Assembly: GCF_000012305.1 (NCBI RefSeq)
Contig: NC_007204.1
Span: 434,001 to 498,000, forward strand
Source: Psychrobacter arcticus 273-4
GTDB taxonomy: Bacteria > Pseudomonadota > Gammaproteobacteria > Pseudomonadales > Moraxellaceae
Length of the DNA stretch: 64,000 bases
Reading direction: 5' to 3'
Shown: piece after piece, positions 9,056 through 17,309 of the stretch
Layout: every line of letters starts with the position of its first letter
Numbering within the stretch: the stretch's first letter is position 1
The notes under the pieces: model-generated
Told to the model about the DNA's origin: nothing
Databases searched by the model: none
What the model saw: the letters and a program-made list of their open reading frames with translations, nothing else
Position numbers and translations under genes: made by a program

Positions 9056-9632
9056 AGAGTATCACCTATGCATAAAGTAAATAAATCGCAACGCTGCTTA
9101 TTCTAAATCTCAGTTCTAAATATCAGTTCTAAATATTAGTGCTAAATAGATGGGTTTTATTCAATAAATTGAGTAAGTGACCAATCTTATATAAATAGAA
9201 AAAATCATAATAGTCGCGTTCAGATAACCATTTATATGTGGTCTTATCAGTTGATATTAAAGCGTATTCACACAATTATCGATGATTTTATGTTACAGAG
9301 TTCATTAGTCAGTATTTCATCCTAGCAGTGCGATATAGTCGGTGAAAAGTAATATCGATACAACACGTACTGCTGGTGCAAATTTTTCTTGCTTGCTGTG
9401 CCTACGCAGACAGAGGCTGCAAAAAATTTACACCAGCAATACGGTAGCGACTTTAAAGTATTTCAACGATAGTCTTTCTAAACTGCATCAGTTAGAGATA
9501 TTAGCAGCAAATTACTCACAAAACCTATTCATAACTCGGTGAACAAGTCGTCACTGGCTGAATAAACTTTGTTATACTTATTGCGTTTGTTTACCATATA
9601 TAATCATAAGTTTTTAATCACGAGGGACACAG
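9056..9632. other. Intergenic region between hflX and the acyltransferase gene
   Basis: Divergent promoter region for hflX and the acyltransferase. It carries three imperfect direct repeats of TCAGTTCTAAATA at about 9110-9148 and one full 138-bp element (9334-9471). No gene is seen; the short open frame that runs through the element is discussed under the element. Confidence 0.5.
9334..9471 (+). repeat. 138-bp TATAGT element, copy 1
   Basis: Full length. Left end TATAGTCGGTGAAAAG, right end CAACGATA (one base differs from the usual CAACTATA). The inner arms are CTGCTGGTGCAAAT and ATTTACACCAGCAAT. Confidence 0.9.
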
Positions 9633-10433
9633 ATGAGCCAACCCAAATCAGGCTTTTCAATCAAACAGCAATTGGGGCGCGGCAAACAGATTGCTGGCAT
9701 GACCACCACGATCGCTGGTGGGTTACGCGCCGCCCAACGTATTGGGGCATTTAAACAGCCGCCACGCGAAACACTGCCACGCTATATCCAAGCTTTTTGC
9801 CGTAAAATGGCAGGCTCTTTTGGCGTCAAGGTTATTGCTGTTGAGCGAGTAGAGCAACATCACGGGTTATGGGTCTCTAACCATGTATCATGGATGGACA
9901 TCCCTGTGGTCGGTACAGTAAGCCCTGCCTTCTTTTTATCCAAAGCTGAAATTGGTGAGTGGCCTATCTTTGGTAAACTGGCACACGCGGCAGGCACGGT
10001 ATTTATCGAACGTGGTTCCGGTGATGTAGGCTCAGTCGCCTCGCAAATCGCCAACTTTCTAACCAAAGGTTTTTCGGTTATCTTTTTTCCTGAAGCGACC
10101 ACCACAGATGGCAAAAAAATCAAACGTATTCATGGCACCTTACTACAAGCTGCAATAGATGCTGACGTACCTGTGCGCCCGCTGGTGATTGCTTATGTCA
10201 ATAAAGATGGCACGTTAAGTGAAGCATTACCCTATTACGGCAAGCTTACGATGAAAGACAGCTTAAAGAAGGTATTAGATAGTAAAGATGTCACCGCTTA
10301 CGTCTTACCACTAGAAGCTATCGATCCTAAAGGTTTGACCAAAAGTCAGCTGACGGATTTATTACAAGCACGTATGCGAGAAGGCTTAGCTGAATTACAT
10401 TCGCGCGTATTGACCAAAATAGCGAAAGTTTAA
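9633..10433 (+). CDS. PlsC-like lysophospholipid acyltransferase
   Basis: A 266-residue 1-acyl-glycerol-3-phosphate acyltransferase family protein. It shows the four classical motifs: I, NHVSWMD (HX4D catalytic pair); II, FIERGSGDVG; III, FFPEATTTDGK; IV, VPVRPLVIAYV. It would transfer an acyl chain to a lysophospholipid at the inner membrane; the acceptor could be lysophosphatidate or another lyso-lipid. A short hydrophobic/amphipathic stretch precedes motif I. ATG 9633 follows GAGGGA. It is a single gene, closed by the hairpin at 10471-10519. Confidence 0.9.
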   Translation: MSQPKSGFSIKQQLGRGKQIAGMTTTIAGGLRAAQRIGAFKQPPRETLPRYIQAFCRKMAGSFGVKVIAVERVEQHHGLWVSNHVSWMDIPVVGTVSPAFFLSKAEIGEWPIFGKLAHAAGTVFIERGSGDVGSVASQIANFLTKGFSVIFFPEATTTDGKKIKRIHGTLLQAAIDADVPVRPLVIAYVNKDGTLSEALPYYGKLTMKDSLKKVLDSKDVTAYVLPLEAIDPKGLTKSQLTDLLQARMREGLAELHSRVLTKIAKV

Positions 10434-10470
10434 TGCTATATTCTTTAAATCGGTTAGTTAAGGGTGTATG

Positions 10471-10519
10471 AAAAAGGCGTAAATCGCAGTGATAATACTT
10501 GCGATTTGCGCCTTTTTTA
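10471..10519. terminator. Terminator of the acyltransferase gene
   Basis: Arms 10471-10488 and 10500-10518 pair over about 18 bp with one wobble; a run of T follows on the plus strand. It may also serve the convergent aldo/keto reductase gene. Confidence 0.85.
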
Positions 10520-10567
10520 ATTTATAAATGCTTTCATCTTAATTTATAAAAATCCGATAAGCCTCAA

Positions 10568-11608
10568 TTATGGTGACGGATTGGGTTGCTGCGTATGTAC
10601 AGCTTCGATAGCGGCTAGTACATCTGAGCTTAAGGTTAAATGGATGCTATCGATGTTAGATTTTAGCTGCTCGGTCGAGGTTGCACCAATAATGTTACTG
10701 GTCACAAACGAGCGCGAGTTAACAAAAGCCAATGCCATCTGTGCCATATCTAAACCGGCATCCGCCGCAATTTTGGCATATTGAGCGGTGGCTGCTAGTG
10801 CTTGCTCATTGGTATAACGGGCAAAGCGATCGTACATGGTCAGACGCGCGCCAGTTGGACGTTTACCGTCGAGATACTTACCAGACAATACACCAAAGCC
10901 AAGCGGTGAATAAGCAAGTAAACCCACGTTATCACGATGCGCAATCTCTGCCATAGCCACTTCATATAAGCGGTTAAGCAAACTATACGGGTTTTGCACG
11001 GTGATGGGTGCAATCAAACCGTTTTTATCCGCTTCCCATAAATAACGCATCAGACCCCAAGCAGTATCATTTGATAAGCCATAAGCACGAATACGACCTT
11101 TTTTAATCTCATCATTTAATGCTTGGATGGTCTCTAAAAAAGGCGTTAAATTATCGAGCGGCTGCGCTGCCATTGCTTCGGTATAACCACGCTGACTAAA
11201 ATAGTTTGTTTGACGTTCAGGCCAGTGTAGCTGATAGATATCAATATAATCGGTCTGCAAACGCTCAAGATTGCCATCAATGGCGCTACTGATATGTGCG
11301 GCATTAAAGCGTGTTTGCCCATCACGCAAAAAATCCATCGGCGATATTTTGCTGGCAAGCACAACTTTGTCGCGCTGTTTGGTTTTATGAAACCAAGTAC
11401 CCATAAAGCGCTCGGTATCGCCCTGCTTGTTTTTATCCGGCGGTGACGGATACATCTCAGCAGTATCCCAAAAATTTACGCCTTCGCTGAGTGCTAAGTC
11501 CATCTGCTCATGTGCATCGCTTTCGCTGTTTTGCTGTCCCCACGTCATCGTCCCCAAACAGATTTTGGAAACTTTTTCATTGAGTTGTGGTAGTGTTTGA
11601 TATTGCAT
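10568..11608 (-). CDS. tas: Aldo/keto reductase, Tas-like
   Basis: A 346-residue NADP(H)-dependent aldo/keto reductase of TIM-barrel fold, the same length as E. coli Tas. The catalytic tetrad is visible: Asp and Tyr in NFWDTAEMYP, Lys in VVLASKIS and His in YQLHWPER. The C-terminal cofactor-binding block FVTSNIIGATSTEQL is also present. Tas was named for suppressing a tyrosine auxotrophy; the natural substrate is unknown. ATG 11608 follows AAGGA. It is 42 bp downstream of fkpB on the same strand, so the two may be cotranscribed. Confidence 0.85.
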   Translation of the reverse strand: MQYQTLPQLNEKVSKICLGTMTWGQQNSESDAHEQMDLALSEGVNFWDTAEMYPSPPDKNKQGDTERFMGTWFHKTKQRDKVVLASKISPMDFLRDGQTRFNAAHISSAIDGNLERLQTDYIDIYQLHWPERQTNYFSQRGYTEAMAAQPLDNLTPFLETIQALNDEIKKGRIRAYGLSNDTAWGLMRYLWEADKNGLIAPITVQNPYSLLNRLYEVAMAEIAHRDNVGLLAYSPLGFGVLSGKYLDGKRPTGARLTMYDRFARYTNEQALAATAQYAKIAADAGLDMAQMALAFVNSRSFVTSNIIGATSTEQLKSNIDSIHLTLSSDVLAAIEAVHTQQPNPSP

Positions 11609-11650
11609 CTGTTTGTCCTTTTTTATTTTATTCTAAATCAATTTTTCATT

Positions 11651-12148
11651 TTAAATGAGCTTGATACCTGTGACACCCGGCGGCGTTACTTGAAAAATTT
11701 TGATTTTAAACAGCACGGATTGTCCCGCAAGCGGATGGTTAAAGTCCACTTCAACTTCGTCGTTAGTGATGGCACTAATCGTACCGGGTAGGGTATTTTT
11801 GCCTTTATCTTCAAATTCTACCAGCATGCCAATCTCGGGATTGTCAGCGATAAGGGCAAACTGAGTAGGGCTAAAGCGTTGGATATTGTCAGGATTCCAC
11901 TCACCAAACGCTTGCTCTGGCTCAAGGTGGGCTGCGCGCGTATCGCCTGCACGTAGATTCATCAGCACTTGCTCAAAACCGGGTAACAAGCTCTCATCAC
12001 CGATGGTTAAAGTCACAGGCGTATCACGGCTGAAAGTAGAATCAATCAGTGTACCGTTCTCGAGCGTTACTTCGAAATGCAGCTTCACAAGGCTGCCAAA
12101 AGTGATACGTACATCTTCATTGGGCGTGATAAATTGCGAGTCGGTCAT
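11651..12148 (-). CDS. fkpB: FKBP-type peptidyl-prolyl isomerase (FkpB/SlpA-like)
   Basis: A 165-residue single-domain FKBP isomerase of the SlpA/SlyD group. The FK fold is shown by VKLHFEVTLENGTLIDST, TIGDESLLPGFEQVLMNLRAGD, and an insert-in-flap segment with EPEQAFGEWNPDNI and ISAITNDEVEVDFNHPLAGQ. It acts as a cytoplasmic isomerase and chaperone. In many gammaproteobacteria fkpB directly follows lspA. Here the orientation is kept (ileS, lspA, then fkpB on the minus strand) but about 4.5 kb of accessory DNA separates them. Confidence 0.92.
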   Translation of the reverse strand: MTDSQFITPNEDVRITFGSLVKLHFEVTLENGTLIDSTFSRDTPVTLTIGDESLLPGFEQVLMNLRAGDTRAAHLEPEQAFGEWNPDNIQRFSPTQFALIADNPEIGMLVEFEDKGKNTLPGTISAITNDEVEVDFNHPLAGQSVLFKIKIFQVTPPGVTGIKLI

Positions 12149-12375
12149 AATAATGTGTCTTTTGTTAAATAGGATTTATCGGATTGATTATAGTGATGAG
12201 TTTATCATAAACCTTTAACTAAGCATGATTCTGTTGTTAGAGGACTTCAAAATAGGTATAGCATTTTACATAACTTCCATACTTGTCTATTACATTATTA
12301 GCCCGACTCAAAGATTGAGCTATCACAAAAAAAATAAATTTTTGTTTACTTAGGTTTCTTTGATGTATTTAAAAT

Positions 12376-13355
12376 ACCCCACTCTCAACTTCGAAAGTGA
12401 TTGAAAAAAGAAGAGCATCTCACTAATCTATTGTTTTCGACCAAGAATACAACGGAGTCATGAGATGCCCATAGACGAATTTATCATCAATATCTATTTA
12501 ATGGTAGAGCAATATTACAAAATAGTCGTTACTGAACCCTTGCGAGGTGCAGGTTACGCGCCAAAGCTGAGTGATCCTGAGATCATTTGCATGGAACTGG
12601 TCGGTGAATTTTTAAACCTTGATCAAGACAAACAGATTTGGCAATATTTTACCCAGCACTGGCAAGCCTGGTTTCCAGCCATAGGCTCATATCCTAACTT
12701 CGCAAAGCATTGCGCGAATCTGTGGCAAGTCAAACAGCGGATACAAGATAACGTCAGTCAACTTGAGGGCCGTGACAACATCCATTTTATGGATGGTTTT
12801 CCGATACCCGTCTGTCATTATGGACGCGCTTATCGGCATAAAAACTATCAAGACTTAGCGGCTTTTAGCTACTGTGCGGCTAAGCAAGAGAGGTACTATG
12901 GCTTTGAAGGACATTTGCTTGTTAACTTATCGGGCATGATTAAAGGCTTTACCTTTGCTCCTGCCAATGTTGATGAAAGAGCGGTTGCGCCTGATATTAC
13001 TGACAATATCTATGGTTTGCTCGGCGCTGATAAAGGGTATATCAGCCCTAGTCTCACTCAGTACTACGACGCTCAAGGAGTGGATTTACAAACGCCACTC
13101 AGAGCTAACATGAAAGAGGATAGACCCAAACCTGTGGTAAAACGGCTAATGAAAGCCCGCCGTATCGTTGAAACAGTCATTGGTCAGCTATCAGAACGAT
13201 TTAATATACAAAGGGTACGAGCAAGAGATTTATGGCATTTGTCTCATCGATTGATTCGTAAAATTCTGTCACATAATCTATGCTTTGTACTCAACAAAAA
13301 ACTTGGTAACCCGCCACTTCAGTTTGAATTGCTTATTTCAAGTTGAGAGTGGGGT
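12376..13355 (+). mobile_element. Intact IS982-family insertion sequence
   Basis: About 980 bp bounded by perfect 16-bp inverted repeats: ACCCCACTCTCAACTT at 12376-12391 and its reverse complement at 13340-13355. Both ends are flanked by the same 7 bp TTAAAAT (12369-12375 and 13356-13362), read as a target-site duplication, which suggests a fairly recent insertion. It contains one full-length transposase gene. Confidence 0.95.
12465..13346 (+). CDS. IS982-family transposase
   Basis: A 293-residue DDE transposase of normal family length. Likely catalytic residues are D110 (HFMDGFPIP), D189 (LLGADKGYIS) and E236 (RRIVETVIGQL), followed by the conserved helix with ERFNIQR and the C-terminal HRLIRKILSHNLCF. 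ATG 12465 follows CGGAG. The gene is undamaged, so the insertion sequence may still be active. Confidence 0.93.
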   Translation: MPIDEFIINIYLMVEQYYKIVVTEPLRGAGYAPKLSDPEIICMELVGEFLNLDQDKQIWQYFTQHWQAWFPAIGSYPNFAKHCANLWQVKQRIQDNVSQLEGRDNIHFMDGFPIPVCHYGRAYRHKNYQDLAAFSYCAAKQERYYGFEGHLLVNLSGMIKGFTFAPANVDERAVAPDITDNIYGLLGADKGYISPSLTQYYDAQGVDLQTPLRANMKEDRPKPVVKRLMKARRIVETVIGQLSERFNIQRVRARDLWHLSHRLIRKILSHNLCFVLNKKLGNPPLQFELLISS

Positions 13356-13689
13356 TTAAAATGTTAATATTATTCTTATAACGTAAATTATTTTTGAAAT
13401 ATTGTTGTGATTATTTCTTCAAGCACTTTTATGATTTCACTTGCTGTTTATGTTATTAACTTAAAATTCACCCTGAATTTATCTTATTTAAAACTAAAGC
13501 ACCTTGTGAAATCTGGATTAAGTTGCTGTATCTCTTGGAAATATTGGTTTCAGGCAACTCATTAAAAATAGCTTTCTTCGCAGCTTGTATAACTCTTATT
13601 ACTGGTTGTGCTACAACTCATGATGCCAGAATTTTAGGCGCTGATATTCAAGTGGAACTACGTAGTATGCAAACTAGATCTTTTGATAC

Positions 13690-13827
13690 TATAGTCGGTA
13701 AAAAGTAATATCGATACAACACGTACTACTGGTGCAAATTTTTCTTGCTTGCTGTGCCTACGCAGACAGAGGCTGCAAAAAATTTACACCAGCAATACGG
13801 TAGCGACTTTAAAGTATTTCAACTATA
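13690..13827 (+). repeat. 138-bp TATAGT element, copy 2 (inside a lipoprotein gene)
   Basis: Full length, one change in the left end (GGTAAAAAG). It sits exactly at the junction of two copies of the 27-bp segment AGTATGCAAACTAGATC... (13664-13690 region and 13828-13854 region), each starting at a TA. Confidence 0.93.
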
Positions 13828-14003
13828 GTATGCAAACTAGATCTTTTGATACTAGTGATAGAACTGTAGTAGTTAGAAATGTAATATCAACGTTACAAGA
13901 TTTGAGCTTTGTAATTGATAAGGCTGACACTGACCTTGGTATGGTTTCAGCTACCAGATTATACAATGGCAACAAGGTTAGAATGACTGTAACCGCGAGA
14001 CCT

Positions 14004-14042
14004 TCTTCTTCTTCTTCTTCTTCTTCTTCTTCTTCTTCTTCT
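14004..14042 (+). repeat. (TCT)13 microsatellite encoding polyserine
   Basis: Thirteen tandem TCT triplets within the interrupted lipoprotein gene. Because the unit is three bases, length changes would alter the serine run without shifting the frame. Confidence 0.9.
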
Positions 14043-14220
14043 GGCAAGTCTGTAATCGTTAGAGCTAACGCTCACTACAACCTAAAGCCAATTGAGAATT
14101 ATAAAATATATCAAGATTTTTTCTCATCTTTATCAAAGTCGCTTTTCTTAGCAGCTAATGCTGTAGAGTAAAAGGCTAATAAATAAGGAAGAGTACTTTA
14201 AATTAGTTGACCACTACAGC

Positions 14221-15150
14221 TTGAAGAAAAATATGCCCCTGAAACTACTAAAGCGTAAGTTGGATTCTTTAAAAAATCCTTCATATACTGCACAACGTTT
14301 AAATCCGACAACTAAATTGTATCAAAAAGCAGCGCATAACGGTGATGCTGAAGCCCAGTTTAACCTTGGATTAACTTACAAAGACGGTCAAGATGTTCAG
14401 CAAGATAATAGTATGGCAGTTAAATGGTATCAAAAGGCAGCAGAGCAGGGCCATATTGCTTCTCAGTTTAACCTTGGGTCGCTGTACCGAGACGGCAAAG
14501 GTGTCCAGCAGGACTTTTCTTTAGCAGCTGAATGGTATCAAAAGGCAGCAGAGCAGGGCCATATTGCTTCTCAGTTTAACCTTGGGTCGCTGTACCGAGA
14601 CGGCAAAGGTGTCCAGCAGGACTTTTCTTTAGCAGCTGAATGGTATCAAAAGGCAGCAGAGCAGGGCCATATTGCTTCTCAGTTTAACCTTGGGTCGCTG
14701 TACCAAGATGGCAAAGGTATCCAGCAGGACTTTGCTTTAGCAGTTAAATGGTATCAAAAGGCAGCAGAGCAAGGCCATATTGCTTCTCAGTTTAACCTTG
14801 GGTCGCTGTACCAAGAGGGTAAAGATGTCCAGCAAGATTTTGCTTTAGCAGCTAAATGGTATCAAAAGGCAGCGGAGCAGGGCCATATTGCTTCTCAGTT
14901 TAACCTTGGGTCGCTGTACCAAGAGGGCAAAGATGTCCAGCAAGATTTTGCTTTAGCAGCTAAATGGTATCAAAAGGCAGCGGAGCAGGGCCATATTGCT
15001 TCTCAGTTTAACCTTGGGTCGCTGTACCAAGAGGGCAAAGGTTTGCGTCAAGATAAGAATCAAGCAAAAGAATGGTTCGGTAAAGCTTGTGATAACGGGG
15101 ATCAAGCTGGCTGTGATAATTATCGAATATTAAATGAACTAGGATATTAA
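14221..15150 (+). CDS. Sel1-repeat (SLR) protein with near-identical repeats
   Basis: About 309 residues made of seven 36-residue Sel1-like repeats and a partial eighth. Each repeat is of the form WYQKAAEQGHIASQFNLGSL then Y-D/E-GK-QQDF. Sel1 repeats form an alpha-solenoid used for protein-protein contacts. No signal peptide is visible. The only starts are TTG 14221 and ATG 14233, neither with a good ribosome binding site, and the frame is open further upstream to 14167 without an ATG. The 5' end may therefore be lost and the gene may be a remnant. It lies 50 bp after the interrupted lipoprotein gene, suggesting a former operon of a surface lipoprotein and a solenoid partner (inference). Confidence 0.75.
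   Translation: MKKNMPLKLLKRKLDSLKNPSYTAQRLNPTTKLYQKAAHNGDAEAQFNLGLTYKDGQDVQQDNSMAVKWYQKAAEQGHIASQFNLGSLYRDGKGVQQDFSLAAEWYQKAAEQGHIASQFNLGSLYRDGKGVQQDFSLAAEWYQKAAEQGHIASQFNLGSLYQDGKGIQQDFALAVKWYQKAAEQGHIASQFNLGSLYQEGKDVQQDFALAAKWYQKAAEQGHIASQFNLGSLYQEGKDVQQDFALAAKWYQKAAEQGHIASQFNLGSLYQEGKGLRQDKNQAKEWFGKACDNGDQAGCDNYRILNELGY
14425..15072 (+). repeat. Six tandem 108-bp repeats in the Sel1 gene
   Basis: Six consecutive 108-bp units, each coding for one 36-residue Sel1 repeat. The first half of every unit is almost identical at the DNA level; units 1-2 and units 4-5 match over nearly the whole length. Such identity implies recent duplication or gene conversion. Confidence 0.9.
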
Positions 15151-15213
15151 TTTGACTGAGAGTATCCCAGCTTGTGAACCGCCTCGACTTTATCGGAGGC
15201 TGATTTACTTGAG

Positions 15214-15497
15214 TCAAGCAGTGATGCCTGACAGGACTAAACTATCATAATACCGCTTTTCAAACTCAAAAGGTGATACATAACCAATCGTGCTATGCAA
15301 ACAGGTTTTATTAAACCAATCTACCCATTCAAGAGTTGCCAATTCAACATCGTTTACGCCGTTCCAGTTCTGCTTTAAATAATGAATGACCTCAGATTTA
15401 TACAATCCATTAACCGTTTCAGCCAAGGCATTGTCGTACTAATCGCCAGTCGTACCGACAGAGGCGCTAATGCCAAATAAGCTTAATCTCACCGATA
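15214..15497 (-). pseudogene. IS3-type transposase (OrfB) C-terminal remnant
   Basis: Read on the minus strand, the frame gives SLFGISASVGTTGD, an in-frame TAG, then YDNALAETVNGLYKSEV, ATLEWVDWFNKTCLHSTIGY and PFEFEKRYY. This is the end of the integrase core of an IS3-family OrfB (rve domain), including the AETVNGLYK region with the catalytic glutamate. The N-terminal two thirds are missing: the sequence runs into a 138-bp element at 15498. The stop and truncation show it is dead. Confidence 0.8.
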
Positions 15498-15635
15498 TAT
15501 AGTTGAAATACTTTAAAGTCGCTACCGTATTGCTGGTGTAAATTTTTTGCAGCCTCTGTCTGCGTAGGCACAGCAAGCAAGAAAAATTTGCACCAGTAGT
15601 ACGTGTTGTATCGATATTACTTTTCACCGACTATA
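15498..15635 (-). repeat. 138-bp TATAGT element, copy 3
   Basis: Full length in reverse orientation, next to the IS3 remnant. On the far side (15636-15752, plus strand) a short open tail ending VGKQVYRAVYIGIFLM may be the end of another lost gene. Confidence 0.93.
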
Positions 15636-15892
15636 CATACCTTTAACTCGGACTACCCAGACAAATTGGTCTCACTTGATGACAAGAACGGTATATTGAT
15701 AGTTGGTAAGCAAGTTTATAGAGCAGTATATATCGGTATATTTCTAATGTGAGAATAGGGAAGGTTAACCAAATAACTATCTATAGCTAACTGATAGATG
15801 ACAATAGCGGCTTTTATTGTTGTTATGATGTTTTAGGATTAAATAAAACCATTTGAATACCGAACGCATCAATAATGTTAAAGGAAGAAATA

Positions 15893-16381
15893 ATGAGTAA
15901 CGATAATAATGCTGATAAGGTTAATTTGACACAAGATATTTTTTCGGCTTTAATCGGCAATCATGAGATTCAACGGGCGTTATGCGATAAGCTTAAAAAA
16001 ACAGAGGGTGCGGCGCAGCGTAAAGCCGTCTATGAAGCACTTAAGCTTGAGCTAAAGGCACATGCGGCGGCAGAAGAGCGCCATTTATATGTGCCAGTCA
16101 TGCAGCACGATGATGGGCTTGATTTATCTCGGCATGCCATTACTGAACATCATGAGATGGATGAGATGATGGAAACGTTGGATGACGGGTGTATTGGCCA
16201 AGAGAAGTGGGATAGCACCTGTGCAGATTTGATTCATAAGGTACGTCATCATTTAAAAGAAGAAGAAAACAAGTTTTTTAAAGAGGCGAAAAAGATTTTA
16301 GATACTGATCTGCAGCAACGTCTTGGCTCATTGTACCAAGTTGAGTATGCTGAGTTTAAGCAAGCACATGCGGATGATTGA
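15893..16381 (+). CDS. Hemerythrin-domain protein
   Basis: A 162-residue four-helix hemerythrin-like protein, which typically binds a di-iron centre and oxygen, NO or oxidants. Metal-ligand candidates follow the family pattern: GNHEIQRAL, KAHAAAEERHLY (HxxxE), TEHHEMDEMM and VRHHLKEEENKFF (HxxxE). It has no signal peptide, so it is cytoplasmic. ATG 15893 follows GGAAG; an in-frame start at 15875 lacks this spacing. It stands alone in the accessory block between fkpB and lspA and looks intact. A role in oxygen or nitrosative stress is inferred from the family only. Confidence 0.85.
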   Translation: MSNDNNADKVNLTQDIFSALIGNHEIQRALCDKLKKTEGAAQRKAVYEALKLELKAHAAAEERHLYVPVMQHDDGLDLSRHAITEHHEMDEMMETLDDGCIGQEKWDSTCADLIHKVRHHLKEEENKFFKEAKKILDTDLQQRLGSLYQVEYAEFKQAHADD

Positions 16382-16420
16382 TTGCTAAAATCTTTTGTAC
16401 TTTTTGATAAAGTACAAAGC

Positions 16421-16558
16421 TATAGTCGGTGAAAAGTAATATCGATACAACACGTACTACTGGTGCAAATTTTTCTTGCTTGCTGTGCCTACGCAGACAG
16501 AGGCTGCAAAAAATTTACACCAGCAATACGGTAGCGACTGTAAAGTATTTCAACTATA
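16421..16558 (+). repeat. 138-bp TATAGT element, copy 4
   Basis: Full length, 39 bp after the hemerythrin stop and directly before the terminator at 16566. Left arm ACTACTGGTGCAAAT, right arm ATTTACACCAGCAAT. Confidence 0.93.
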
Positions 16559-16565
16559 GAGCATA

Positions 16566-16597
16566 AAAATAGCCACTATAATAGTGGCTATTTTTTT
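16566..16597. terminator. Terminator between the hemerythrin gene and lspA
   Basis: A 14-bp inverted repeat (AAAATAGCCACTAT, 16566-16579, with 16581-16594) with T-runs on both sides; it can end the hemerythrin transcript and the ileS-lspA transcript. Confidence 0.8.
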
Positions 16598-16658
16598 AAA
16601 GAACACTTTTAAAGATATACATCTTTTAGTTTCAAAGGCAGTCTAAGACGTTATAACA

Positions 16659-17309
16659 CTAGGCTTCACGTTTCTTTTCCAAAAACAGCATGTCAATCAC
16701 AATCAGTGCCACACCGATACAGATACCAATATCAGCAATATTGAAAATAGGATAATGCCAAACATCGGCATAATGCACATGGATAAAATCAATCACGTGA
16801 CCATGTAATAAGCGATCGATCAAATTACCCACAGCACCGCCTAACACCAATGCTAAACCGAGTGATAACAGCTTGGCTTGTCGAGGCGCTTTAACTAGAT
16901 AGCCTATCAAGAATAGCGACATCAATAGCGCCAGTCCTGCAAAAAACCACTTTTGCCATCCACCGGCATCTGCCAAAAAGCTAAAAGCCGCGCCGTAGTT
17001 GTAAGCGAGCGTCCAATTCAGAAACGGCTCAATCACAGGCACAGGCTTAAGAAAGGTCAGATTGGTTTCTGCTAGCCATTTTGTCCACTGGTCAAGGATG
17101 ACCACGACCAGTGATAACAGGTACCAATTAAGCGCAAGGCGACCATTAGTGACCATCTTTGGCGTCTTATTCAAGCGACTCTTAGGCGTCGATGAGCTAC
17201 CCGTGGTGGCATGAGCCGGTTTAGGTGAGTTGTCGACGTCGATAGGCAGCTGTTTATCGTCTGGTACGTTCGTTGGATTAGGCGTTGGATTAGGCGTTGA
17301 GTTAGGCAT
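16659..17309 (-). CDS. lspA: Lipoprotein signal peptidase (signal peptidase II)
   Basis: An inner-membrane aspartic protease that removes signal peptides from prolipoproteins. Four membrane segments follow [19 protein letters not shown]. The catalytic aspartates are in [11 protein letters not shown] and [11 protein letters not shown]. The protein is about 216 residues, some 50 longer than E. coli LspA, because of an Asn/Pro/Thr-rich N-terminal extension ([11 protein letters not shown]). The DNA there repeats GGATTAGGCGTT. ATG 17309 overlaps the ileS stop by eight bases (ATGCCTAA on the minus strand), so translation is probably coupled; an internal ATG nearer the first membrane segment ([11 protein letters not shown]) is the alternative start. 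Confidence 0.93.
   Translation of the reverse strand: MPNSTPNPTPNPTNVPDDKQLPIDVDNSPKPAHATTGSSSTPKSRLNKTPKMVTNGRLALNWYLLSLVVVILDQWTKWLAETNLTFLKPVPVIEPFLNWTLAYNYGAAFSFLADAGGWQKWFFAGLALLMSLFLIGYLVKAPRQAKLLSLGLALVLGGAVGNLIDRLLHGHVIDFIHVHYADVWHYPIFNIADIGICIGVALIVIDMLFLEKKREA

Larger units (their letters stand above)
13523..14171 (+). pseudogene. Lipoprotein gene interrupted by a 138-bp element
   Basis: The left part encodes a lipoprotein signal peptide (hydrophobic stretch, lipobox LITGC) and ADIQVELRSMQTRSFDT. It then runs into the element at 13690-13827 and stops (IVGKK*). The right part resumes with SMQTRSFDT SDRTVVVRNVI and continues to the natural stop at 14171. Removing 136 bp (one TA kept) joins the two frames exactly, leaving a 27-bp in-frame tandem duplication. 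The right part also holds thirteen consecutive TCT codons (14004-14042, polyserine). The protein family is unknown. The start is uncertain (TTG 13523 or 13544). The IS982 element lies only 160 bp upstream and may have removed the promoter. Confidence 0.8.

Noticed and set aside
9342-9542. Short hypothetical protein starting in element copy 1, and similar frames at other copies
   Set aside because: These are translations of the 138-bp element running into flanking DNA; the same peptide recurs at every copy and no ribosome binding site is associated.
14425-15072. CRISPR or satellite array
   Set aside because: The 108-bp periodicity is coding: each unit gives one 36-residue Sel1 repeat.
15636-15752. 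Short plus-strand open tail (VGKQVYRAVYIGIFLM) after element copy 3
   Set aside because: It looks like the end of a lost gene, but only 38 codons remain and no family is recognised, so I did not call it as a feature. I also tried to read the IS3 remnant on across the element; the joined frame was not convincing.
13600-16600. Integron or CRISPR-like array suggested by repeated short palindromes
   Set aside because: The repeats are dispersed in both orientations at irregular spacing, with no spacers, cas genes or integrase.
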